Assembly: GCA_028829895.1 (NCBI GenBank) | Contig: CM054179.1 | Coordinates: 107,443,875-107,507,874, forward strand | Direction of reading: 5' to 3' | Source of the DNA: Sinotaia quadrata | Taxonomy: Eukaryota; Mollusca; Gastropoda; Architaenioglossa; Viviparidae | Length of the DNA stretch: 64,000 nt | Shown here: piece by piece, positions 1 through 13,000 of the stretch | How positions within the stretch are numbered: position 1 is the first letter of the stretch | Layout: every line of letters begins with the position of its first letter | Position numbers and translations under genes: made by a program | The notes under the pieces: model-generated | What the model was told of the DNA's origin: nothing | What the model saw: only the letters and a program-made list of their open reading frames with translations | The model's database searches: none

Positions 1-95
1 TCTAATTTTATGGATTTTTGTTTTGTGTTAACTTTATCTCATTGACTTGGCATCTCCTTCAAAGTTGACTTGATATCTCCTGCTTGCCCACCCCC

Positions 96-96
<1 letters not shown>

Positions 97-160
<64 letters not shown>
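97..160. repeat. (AC)n microsatellite
   Basis: About 32 uninterrupted AC dinucleotides in the intron upstream of the first visible exon. The rest of 1-668 is AT-rich intron with a T-rich tract before the acceptor at 667-668; I see nothing else in it. Confidence 0.95.
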
Positions 161-164
<4 letters not shown>

Positions 165-668
165 CACACAAATGCACACTCTCCTCTTGTTCTCTCTCTT
201 AATGGATAATAACTCCTGGCAACTAAAACTGTTGTCAGGTTTATTATCAGTTTACGATATTAATGTAGAAACCTTTTATTATCGTGTTTAGTTAAAATCA
301 TGTTACATTAAAAAATTACCTTTTTGATACTGATATTTAATATTTCATCACAACAGAAATTTTTAAAGTTTCCTTATGTAAAAGATGTTGAAGAATTAAT
401 ATTGTTTGTTTTATATTTCTTTGTTTTTATTACAAACTTTTAAAGAGTCACTGCAAGATAAAATATCAGAAAACTCTGTATTTGTTGTTTCTTTACAAGG
501 CTATTATTTTTCAGAATTGCTTATCTTCATTGTTTAACATCTTTTTGTATGTAGTTGCTAAAATCTGTACATTTCAAACCCACTCAACAGTAAATGATTG
601 TTCCTATATTTTGTTTTCATTTGTTCAAGCTTTGTTTCATTGTTTTTTTTGTATGTTTCTACTTACAG

Positions 669-757
669 GTATTGGAAGGGAACTTTATGGTTTCTATGGC
701 TGATCATGGAGGGGTGCTACTGGCAGTAAAACAGTACCAGCAAACTGATACAGTCTA
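669..757 (+). CDS. SORL1: SORL1 exon a: late VPS10 propeller blade
   Basis: Acceptor ttacag ends at 668, donor gtaagt at 758. It enters in phase 0 and leaves in phase 2. It encodes [20 protein letters not shown] and following residues; the 'DHGG' plus hydrophobic strand matches the late VPS10 blades of SorLA. It joins exon b so that a Tyr codon spans the junction (TA/T), giving the Asp-box-like strand [10 protein letters not shown]. The preceding intron runs off the window. Confidence 0.85.
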
Positions 758-971
758 GTAAGTGCACGCACATTCTTACAAACATAAAACTTGCATGCAC
801 AAAGCTATAGTACATGTATATTATATTATCTGCTTCGGGGAATGTTTTGTTGACTGTTTCCAGCAAAATGTATCCTTATATTAAAGAGTTCAGGAGCTAG
901 CCACTCTAGGATGAAAAGATGTGGCATCCACCTCTTCGACTGAAGTTACCATACTTATTTGTGAACCTTAT

Positions 972-1019
<48 letters not shown>

Positions 1020-4000
1020 CAACTTTTAAACTATAAACATATTAAACAAAAATTAACCAACAACCAACTGACCTTCCAACCAACCTAGTGGCCATTCAGT
1101 CAACCAACCATACATCCAATAAGCCAGTCATTCACATTTATCTGAGATCTGAAGGGAACTGTATTTATTTTTCTTTTTGATTTTTTTTTATATTGCTTTA
1201 CAAGTAAGTCATCAACATCAACAAAATTGTATGAAATTAGGATGATGAATTATAAGTTACATGTAAATTATATTACAACTTAAACATTGCTTGGTACTCC
1301 TAAAGGGGTTTCTGAATACTTACCCTGTTATTCTCAGTGGATGTTGGTAATTCTTCTATTCAATTTAATCAGTCAGAAATCTGGATATACATTTTGACAA
1401 TACTCTCTCTCTACAGTAACAATTTGTCCTTGTTGAGTAGCATACCTAGAACTGTGACGAATCAGCACCCTTTGCAAATTTCTCTCTCTTGATGCTACAA
1501 AATTCCTTGTTTTCATTTTCTTTTGACTTGATCAGTGTAACTCTCCTCTCTAGAGAAGTGTCCTGTGGTGAAGTTCAGAGGGTTTTAATCACTGCAGCTA
1601 GAATAATTCTCAGTGCTTCAGGAACCAAACATGCCATGCCACTTCTCTGGTTTTCACTGGCTTTCTTTTGGAAATATTGACTTTCAGTACTGAAATAAAT
1701 GCATTTATACAAATAACTGAAAGTTTAAAGTTTGCAGTCTTTATTCTAAGAATGGGAATTACTCATTTCATACAGATTTATTCTTATCTGTGGTTAACCT
1801 AGATTCCATTTCACTTGGTCTTTAAGTATGCTCATCTGGCTGCATAATAGATAAAGGAATTTTTTAAAGTAACATCAATTTTTCCTGATACTTACCAGAC
1901 AATCATGCATATAGCCTCTCCCAGTTTTTTAAGCCATATTTTATTCATGTCTAATACCCCTGACTAAGGAACATTCTAGTGGTATTTCTTCTGTCATCTA
2001 TGTACCCCACTAGGAGTTTATGTGGAACCCTTATAGATGCTTAGCTTTAATAGGCTTAGAACCATATGATCTCCTTAATTATGCTTATATGGGAAGTTTT
2101 CAGAGATAAATTTTGTTTTCTTATAAAAATTCTTATTTTAGAGAATGTTTTAGAAACATTTCACAGAAAATAATCATCTGTTGTTATTATTTATCTGTTG
2201 TTTTCCAGAATATTTTTGTGATTTACTCTCATATAGTTACTCCATCAATGAAGGTCAGCAGTGGTTTGCTTACAAATTTCTAACTGAAGGCACCATCCGT
2301 GTTTATGGCTTACTGACAGAACCAGGAGAGAAGACTACAATTTTCTCCCTTTTTGGCTCCTACCCAGATTTCCACAGCTGGATTCTTATTCAGATCAATA
2401 TGTCAGCTGTATTAGGTATTGATTGATTTATCAATTTCAGTTTTCATTAACAATTTACTTGTAAGTGACAATATTACTTTTGAGTATGATTATTTATCTT
2501 TCTTAATGGACCACATTTAGTATATGAACTGATATTGCCACTTTTCTCTTGGCAGTTTGATGAATGAAAAACGGAAATTCACTAGATAATATATTCTAAT
2601 TTCTGTAATTATGTTGACTTCTACCATGTCTGTATTCAATGAATGTCAAGAAGACATAAATTTGATTTAATTATTTCTAATTAATAATATCACTTAACTA
2701 AATATAGCAATGAAAGCTAACTTCATTCTTTTATCACTGACGGATTTTGCTGCTATTACTCTTGTTTCGGGAGAAATTGATACTACGCATTAATTTAAAA
2801 TGATATTTAAAGCCTGCTGAAAACTTAATTACATTTACAGTGATCATAACGGAGATTTAAAATAAAAATTCTTATTAGTCTTCATCACCTCAGTGCTTTA
2901 AAAAATATTTTAACTCCTTTCTTAGTGAGTTGTCATTGTTTTCTTGCCTAAAACTTCATTGAATTGATAATTATAATAGAGGACTATAAAAATAAATGAT
3001 ATTTAACAGAGTTGCTACCATTTGAGTTTGACTATTATTTATTTCTCTCACCATAAAATATAAATGGGTGATCAATGGCTTGTCCAGGACGCTGAAGGTG
3101 CTATTCTTCAAGTGAGACAGTTATGAGTCTTGCTATTGCAAAGATGATCTTTACATTATTTTTTAGTGCCAGTATTACCTAACAGCAATATATAAACAAA
3201 AGGAAGAGATGGAGTAGAATATAAATTGAATAGTAGTATTAACCTTTTAAATAAATGGGTATTAATAAACCTTAGATATCCTTCCGGGCTAACTGCATTA
3301 CATTATTCCAACAGTGAAAAGGTTAAGTAAAGTGTCAAACTTGGTACTGCATTTTGCCAGGAGTTATACAGTCTTTGTATATTTGTATATGTGTTTGTGT
3401 GTGTGCTTCCATGAATGTGAATACACAGGGGTGCTAAGTAATGAAGGTGAAGATTAAAGGGCATCTTTGTCAAAAGATATGAATAGTAACTGAAAGTATT
3501 GAGAAATAAATCATGCATTCAGAGCAGAAAGACACTTAGTAATAATTTTCATAACTTAACTGATCATTTAAGGAGTTTGTTGGTTGTGAGGTAAAGGTGA
3601 CGAAGGTCTTAGGTTCAAACCCACCTTTGGTCATTGGGATTTTTCTTGATTGATTCTCACTCATTTCCTGGCTCTTTTGTTGAGCTTAGTGATCATGATT
3701 GTAAGTGTTCAGACTTTTATGGAGAATTAATACAAATAATAATAGTAACAGTAGTAGTAGTTGACAAATGTCAATAGTGGCTTTTAGAAGAAAGTTAAAT
3801 TTAGGTAAGGCAACATTTGTGATGAAACAAACTTTATACATTGGACATAATAAGAAACATAAATTAAGCAGATTCTAATTAAATCATGAAACTTGAAGTT
3901 CTGCTTGTTTAAGAGAGACTTTTAATAGAAGCAAATAATTGACAATATAAAATTATTTAAAAGTCAATAATATATTATTTAATTCAAGTATGATTTGACT

Positions 4001-7000
4001 GAAGGAAATATTTCAGACAAGGAATATTTTAAACAAAAATTTTGGTATCTTTAATTTTGTTTCTTTATAGTTTAAATCAAATTCACAGAAACAGTTTAAT
4101 AGATATCCTGTGTCTGTATTGCTAAATTAATAGATTAAATCTTTAATCTTATAGCATTTTATAAATAACACTTAAATATTCATTGTTACATTTGCTAGTA
4201 CTAATAATTTTTTCTAATGATTTTTCTTTAAATTTTCTTAAAACTGACATACTATTTTGCAGTTAATTTGAAAGACTTTCACTATAGAGTAGAGCATAAA
4301 AATTACATTTGTCTGTTTTTAGGTGTGCCATGTAGAGATAGTGATTACAAAGATTGGACATTGCCAGAAGAAAACCCCGATAAGGGCTGTCTTCTTGGTC
4401 GAAAAATTTTTTATCAGCGACGCAATACTCTTGCCAATTGTTACAATGGAAATGATTTTGTTCGAGTGAAACGTTTGCAGAATTGTAGCTGTGTTCGAGA
4501 TGACTTTGAGTGGTGAGTTTGTTGCAGTACCTTTTTAAAATTTTATTTTCAGAACAAGTTTTGACCTCATTCTTGTCTTTGCAATTATACCTGAGGTTTT
4601 TAAACTAATTATTTTAAGAAAATAGCAAACTTCTAACTTTCCAAAAATATTTACACAAAGATTGACTTGTGTTAAACTAAATGATAACTCAGAGAAAATT
4701 CAATAATTCTTACTTAAAAAATATGATTGTAATGAAAGTAAACATTAATAAATACTTACAAAGAGATCTTACCTATAAGTGATTTTACTTGATCATCAAT
4801 GGCAGAAAAATCAGCAGAACAGGAAGGGATATGAGATTTTTCAATAAAGATTGATCTGCCTCGTGTTTTAAAAATTATTTGATTATTCATAGCACATATT
4901 TGTGGAATTGATTTGAGTGTAGAACATTACCTATACCTTTCTTTAATGGACCAATCAGATTTTAGTTTACAAACCCCTGAGAATTGATCTCACTTCTTAA
5001 AAAAGGTATCCTAAGACACAAATTTGAATTTCTAGGCCATGACACTCATGATTAGTTTTGAAAGCAACCCTTTCAGCATAATTTATGGCTACAGTAGTAA
5101 ACAACTTCAGGAGAAACCAGTAGAAGATAAAGCATGTAGAAGATAAAGCATCAATCTTTATTTTCATATTAAGAAGTGAAGAATACTATTGTGGATAAAT
5201 TTTACCAAATTTGCATACATATTTCATTTTTACCCTGCAAAGAATAAGATGTTGAGACTGCCTATTTAGATTAAAATTGAGAAGTAATGGCTTTTATTAG
5301 TATTATTTTGTTAAACAAATGTGAAGGGAAAATATGTCATCAAAGTTAGATGTTCTATAACCACATGGTGTTGACCTAATGAACAGAAGTAACATTAAAT
5401 CATTCAGCAAAAAAAGGGTGAAAGGAGAGTCATCAGAGTTATGAGATAATGTCACAAAGGTAGATGATGATTAATAAGTTAAAATAGTTTTATATTTATT
5501 CTGAAAATCTGCAGAGGACTCCATATTATTGTGAGAAAAACAGGTAAAGAAAGAAAAAAAATTATGAGATAATTTCACAATGCTGGTTAAGTACAAAGAT
5601 GTTGGTTTTTTATTGACCAACTGCCTGTTCATGTCCCTAAATTGTCATTAATAAAATAATAAAACAAAACAAATTAATTAATTATAAAATAAATTTGAAT
5701 TGATAACAATTTGTTTTAGAAGCCAGAGTATTTAAAATAAAGAATTGTGAAGTAAGAATAACATGGTGGAATGAGATAATAATACATTATAGCTGGAAAA
5801 TCATTATTAAAAACAAAGAAAATGATGTTTAAGAAACAAGTGGACTATACATAGCCCTGTCTTATTTAAAAAAATATAGCACTTGGATATCACTTTATCA
5901 TTTCTTATAGACACTACATTGAGAAGAAAGGAAAATGAAGTAAGGATGACATGAATATTATGAGATAATACAACAAAACTCAGTTGTCATTATTCAATAG
6001 AAAGAAAATGGTCTTTAAGAAAAAATCTGGCTTTAGCTTCAGTAATGTTATTTAATATAATAAAAAAAACTTTGAAATGCTTCAGATTGGGATTATAAAG
6101 CATATGGAAACAAAAACTAATGAGAAAAGAAAATCTATCCTATTTTCAAAAATGTACAAAGTCTGATTGTTAAAAAAAGAGAATTAAACAGAGTACTTAA
6201 GTAAGTTTTCTTGTAATCCTTTTAACAGCTTGCAAGAAACATGTTAGAGAACTCAGAATTCAAAAGACAAACGTATTTGTCAGATAATTTTCAACAAAGT
6301 GGATATAATTACATTCTGATTGTTATGTTTAGTTAATATAAAAAATGGTGATGGCATTCAATACTGTTTTGAAACAATTGACGTTTGAAAATTGTAAATC
6401 TTTCTATAAGAAAGTATTGTATACAAATACTTTTTGTAAATTATTCATTTAAATTAACTTTTTCAAAAGTTTGATGTTACCAACAAAAATGGAAAATAGT
6501 TCTCTAATTGATAGAATCAATTTGATTGTTTTAACAGTGTCTGTCCACTGGTGGTGCATTATACTGTCACACTTTTACATCAAAAATCAGACACTATATT
6601 TATAAAGTAAAAAGCAGAACAATGTAATAGTATGTATGATTTTGAAGTTGAATAGGTGTCAGATGCAAATATTAGCTGTCATCCACTTTAAAAAAGAAAT
6701 GATTAGGAATAATACTACTTATTAAAGGACAGAAATGATTACTGATTCATGTTTTTTATACACTTAGGTAAATTATTGGCACAACTTGAATGGTCAACAC
6801 ACCCTAGAACATCAACGCTCTCATTCAGAAAGAAATAATAATTTAAAAATAATTTATTACCTTTACCTCTTTCTTTCAAAATAAATAAATGCACACACCA
6901 GAGAATTAGTAAAACGTTAAATTTGATGTTTTATTTTAATATGAATTTGATGGCATTGAAACTGTCCATGCAGGTTTGCTGAAAATTACACTTGAGTAAA

Positions 7001-10000
7001 CTTCAAATAATTATGCTATGTTCCTTACCGTGTATTGCTAAATGACATTAGCTGTGCATAATCATAAATTAGTACTTTAAAAAAAAAATTGATTACAGTG
7101 ACTTTGGATGGGAACTGTCAGAAAACTTCCAGTCACAAGAATGTGTGCGAGATATTGATGTGAGTTTATCTGAGATCAATCAAATACCAGTTCCATGTCC
7201 GCCAGGCACTATGTACCAGTACTCGCGTGGGTGAGTATTTTATTGTTTAGATCCAGTGATACATTCTACCAACATTTCTGTATATTTCTATTGATTCCTT
7301 AGACTAAGTAGTTGTGTAATAGTTGCCAGTGACAGTGTAGTACAACATTGAGGCTCACTGCTTTGGGCATAAAGAAATAAAATACTGTAAGAATTCAGCA
7401 AGGAAATTTCTTGTCAGAAGTTGCACTTAAATTAGTAATTCTAATGCTTATACACATAATACACACAAACCAATTAACATTATGCACAGTAATATAAATT
7501 AGTGATTTTCTTGCAATGGAATCAAGAGGTGAAAAGAAAGTAATTATGAGATGATTGAATAATGATATTTTGGCAGATATTTTGAACAGTATTTTGGCAA
7601 ATGTTTTGATTTTAAATAATATTTTGCCAAATGTTTTGATTTTGCAACATATATTGGTTGAAGGTTTTATGCTCTGTGTAAGTAGTCAAATAGCATTAAT
7701 TATCTACAGTTTGCATAATGTTAAATATTACAACAAAATGGTGATTTGTTTTAATATGATATATTTTTCAGGACATGAGTAAATTTAATTTGAATTACTT
7801 CCCATCAGCTTCATTCATTAGTTATGACTTAGGTACATAAGTACATGATATATAAATTACAAAAAGTAAATTAGTTATATGGTGGTATTTTATTTTTTAT
7901 GTGCAGGTATAGGAAAGTTTCTGGTGATACATGTTCTGGGGGTCAAGAGCTCCAATATGCCCCACAGGAGTTTGCATGTCCTATTCCAGGTGAGATCATA
8001 CATTTAACCATCTTTCTGACATGTTTAAAACTTGAACTCTTTCAGGACCCACATCTTTTCCTGATTATTATTACTCTGTTTTTATATTGATTCTCTTTTC
8101 CTGATTATTTCTCTGTTAGTATAGGTATTCCTCCATTCATGAGTTGAACTGGATCAGAAAATTTACTGTTTTATTGTACCAATTCTGGCATCTTTTTATT
8201 TTTTATCTTTTATTTCACAGTTTATTGAACACTTGATGAATATGTCTTACTGTTAAACATGTTGTCAGTGTTTTGAGTGAAATTGATACTTCTTTTTGGA
8301 TAGCTACTAGATGTGCATATATGTGTTTAAGTCAGAATCAGTCTGCTCATGTTAATTGCATACTGATATTATTTTGCAATTTGTTATTATATGCATGCAT
8401 TTATGGTAACTTACAAGTATATATTTGTAGGAAGGTTAAAAAGAGAATGTATTGCATTTCTAAATAATTTCATATTTATCATAAATAATTAATAATTAAT
8501 AAGTATGATGATAAAATACATTTACAAATATGTATTCATAGAAATATGTGCGATTTTTGAAAATTAATTTTAAATAAGTAAATTATATTCTGTGATTCTA
8601 GATACATGATATTTTTTGATTCCAAACACTTAGCTTGTGAAAGAAAGATGTGAGATACTAACAAATTATTTTGGTATAATGTATACATTATAGAGTAATA
8701 CATTTAGTACTCTTGCCATCAACCAAACAAAATTATTATTTTTGTATAATGTACACATTATAGAATAACACATTTGCCAACAACAATTGCATCATGCATG
8801 TCAGATTTTAGATATATAATGTATCCATACTTGAGTAAAGAAGATGAAAAATACCACAGTATTAAGTGTAAATGTATCATGTGCCATTGCAAGCTTGTCA
8901 GATTTTAGACATAGTGTATGTTTACATTTTACACAAGTTAAGAAGAAGGTGAAAAACATCACAGTACTGATGTGTAAATATTTCATAAAACCATGCTCTC
9001 CCTAATCTATATTTATATCCATGTTGACTATTGTTATTTTTATTCATAATGTTCATTCCTTCACCTGCCCCATTATTATCTGTGATGATGACTAAACCTA
9101 CATGCACAAATTTGGATTCATTTCACTAGTACTAAAATTTCTTGAACAGATAGTCATTTTCTCAGCCATCATTCATGTCAAATTCTCATTATTTACTTCA
9201 TCTCCTCTCATAACATAATTTCCTCATAAATACTAACACTGTCGATAAAATAGTTAGTACATCTTCCTGATTATAGACACAGAAATCTATCTTTGCATGT
9301 ACAAGTTGAAGAATTTATTCTTAAAAATATAAAATTAGTAAAATCTCTCAAAAATAACTAGAAAGACCTCAAGTTATGCTATACAAGACAGACAGTTGCA
9401 AACCCATTTTCTTAAACATTAAAATTCATGAGTGAGAAATGTAGAATATTAAATGTTAAATTCCTGTGTCTTTTTAAATCAGCACAATTTGTGTTATTTT
9501 GTTTTAGAAATGAAGGAATTCATACTTGTTGCCAGTAGGAATCACATTCAAGCATTAGATCTAGTACATTTCCAGCATGAGGACATGTATACATTACCTG
9601 CTGGTGAGACTGGTTTCATAACTGCTGTGGCATTTGATTATATTCACAATCGTCTATTCTGGAGCAAAGCTCAACCAGCAAGAATACAGGTATACGTCTG
9701 CTTTTCTATGTTTAGAAGACAAGACAGTTGTTGGAGACACACAAAAATGGTTATCCAGTTAGATATTAGATAATGAATTAAATCTAAGTTAGATTAGGTA
9801 AATAATGTATAACTTGTATGTGCATGAATGCTTGAACTTGTATATCTACATTTGTTAGTGTTTGCATGTATTCCATTGGTTAAATACTGCTCTTGTTATT
9901 CATTAATCATACATAAATTTATGTTTCCTTAATTTTTTTCCAGTCTTTATTTTTGGGTAAGAATTCTAATCGTACATCAACAACACTAAATGAGGGTCGA

Positions 10001-13000
10001 ATGCAACAAGTAACCTCAATTGCCTATGACTGGACTGCCAACACAGTGTTTTGGACTGATGAGGGTGAGAGGACCATAGAAGTGATGCATAGTAATGGAC
10101 AATTCCGCAAGCACCTCATTGCCAACAACTCTCAAGTTGTCAGACCAGGTCACCTTGTTTTGGATCCACATCATGGGTAGGACTAATTTACTAAGTTCCT
10201 AGAGACGAGTTAAGAATTCCAATGTTTATAGATCATAGCTTATGATCAGCTTCTTTCCAAGGAGATGATATTCTCCCACTTCCCCAGAAGCGACAACTGA
10301 ACATTATATTGTCTCACTAATCAGAAACCTAAATCTAAGGATTTTAGTCCATCTATTTGCTTCGCAGGTGGATTTTGCTTTTATACTGCTTGTTCAACAT
10401 GCAAACAATCTGATTTTCCATTTTTTCAATAGAATAACTTTATGATTATGTGAATACTTTAGAATATTAACAGGTTCCTGCACATAGGAGCCATAGCCAA
10501 AGGATTCATATCTCCCTTGGGCGGGGGGGGGAGGAGATAATTGTGAAAAAAGGTCTTATCTAGTAGAATATACCTTAAGTAATATCCCTTTAGTACCATT
10601 TGATACTCAGTTAGATCTGAGTATTTCAATTTTTTTTTTAGGGTTCCAGCTTTCTTTCACATCATTTGGTTGGTTGCTTTAGTTCTTTTTATTGCTCCTG
10701 CCATTTCTGTCTCCAAAGTACTCTAAAGTTAAGTTTTATTTTGTACTTTTTCATTCATTGACACCTCAGATGTTTGATTAAATACTATTTTTAGCTATTA
10801 TTTCATTTATGTAATGTGTTCAGACTGCAAGAGTGAAAAGACATGCAAGTTTTATTACTCCTTAAGTTATCTGCTAGATCAAATAAGTGCAAGCATACCT
10901 CACTACTTAGAGCCTCGTGACTGTATGCAAGAAAAGAATCCTGGTGACCACTGTTACAATGATAGTGAGATATCTATCATGCATGCATGAACAGAAAGTA
11001 CAAATACAAACATTTGCAGACAGCTTTCCAAGGTTTTATCAGAATTTGTTGTATTGCTTGCAGAAGGTATTCAAGAGAATAATTTTCCTATGGTAGAGGG
11101 TGCTCTTGTCTGAGGGCAGTTTTGGTTCTGCTCAAATTAGCCATTGCATGACAAGAATTGCATTCGATGTCTTCTAGATATTCAGAAGTAATATGTACTC
11201 AGGCATAAACCTAAAGAATACATACCTAAATCACATAAAAATGTAGCTTCACAATCTAACTATTTGTTTGCCTTCTGACATGCTCAAAGAGATATGTGGC
11301 AGAGTAAATTTGCCTGTTCCTATACAAGGGTTACATGGAGCCCAGATTGCTTTGGTGCAGTTTGTTTTACTTAAGATACATTGTCCTCTAATAATTGTCA
11401 ACATTAGTTGTATAATAGAAAAATGATGATGATATAACTGTACTATTGGCATTGTATAATTATATGATGATAATATAACTGTTCTAATACTTTGTAATAG
11501 CATTGTATAATTTATATGATGATGATATAACTGTTCTATTAGCATTGTGTAATTTATATGATGGCATTATATCTATTCTAATAGCATTGTATGATTTATA
11601 TGATGGTGATATAACCATTCTAAGAGCATTGTATACTTTATATGATGATATAACCGTTCTCATAGCACTGTATACTTTATGTGATGATATAACCGTTCTC
11701 ATAGCACTGTATACTTTATGTGATGATATAACCGTTCTCATAGCACTGTATACTTTATGTGATGATATAACCGTTCTCATAGCACTGTATACTTTATGTG
11801 ATGATATAACCGTTCTCATAGCACTGTCTAATTTACATGATGGTGATGTAGATGTTCTAATAGCATTGTTTTATCTATGTGATGGTGATATTGTAATAAC
11901 ACTTTACAATTAGGACACTTTTGTCTGCAGTTACATGTTCTGGCTGGAAACACAAGCCGGAGAACAGCGTGTTATGAAAGCTTGGATGGATGGTAGTAAT
12001 ATTGCTAGTATTGGTCCCAGTCCTTTGACAAATATACCACAGGGCCTTACTCTGGATGTGACCCGGGACAGGCTGTATTGGACCCAAAGACTGGATGGAT
12101 CAGTTCGAAGTATGAATGTGGAAGGAAAAGATCTCAGGCAGTTAGATTTGCCATTACAAGGTGTAGTCAACCCTGGTCCTATTGCTGTCTATAAGGTTTG
12201 TTAGTTTGGCATTTCTTTTAGTGCTCTCTTTCCAACAAACTCAGTCATTTCTGAGAAGTTAAGTGATTCTTTCATTGTTTTTATCATTTCATTAATTTGA
12301 GAAAATGATAATGTAAATATAGAAAGATATAAACATATGTTATTTACCTTGGTGTGTTGATTATCATTCTGCATTTAAATAGGCATTTATAAAGATACAG
12401 CAGTAAATAATAAAAATAAAATTCTATTGGCTTGTTTCAATAGGTCTCTGAAAATAAGGATTTACATTAATAAAATTATCAATATTGAGCAAAATGATCT
12501 TAAATGCTTATACATCTGCTTTTCCATATATCATTACGCTTTATAGTATTATTGGTCTGCTAGCTTGAGATTAATTTATGTTTTAGGTGTATTTTCTTCT
12601 GTGCAGGATGATGTTTACTGGATTAATAATGACGAGCAGAGGTTAATGGTTGGATCAGAATATTCTGCTGGTATAGCTATCATTGCTGCCACATTAACTG
12701 AACCTACAGTCACCATGCTTATAATTTCCAACATTTCACAAAGCTGTAAGTACTGGGGTTGGTTTGTATTGTTGTTTTTAGACTTAACCCTAGTTGCTTT
12801 AGAATGGGTCATGTGATCATGGAAATACTTGAAGAGTTTGTACATTTCAATATACCTTTTTCAGGGCCTTGAAAATTTTTGAAAATTTCATAATTTATTA
12901 AATGTTACAGAAAGGTCATTGTTATTTCTGCTTTTTTGGTTTCATTTCATTTTACAATATTTAAGAGAATAAGGCCCTAGTCATAGAAATAAAGATAAAT

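Noticed and set aside
70..291. His-Thr repeat open frame
   Set aside because: Translation of an (AC)n microsatellite.
11484..11913. Open frames on both strands over the 39-bp array
   Set aside because: The period is a multiple of three, so frames stay open by repetition; there are no splice or domain signals.
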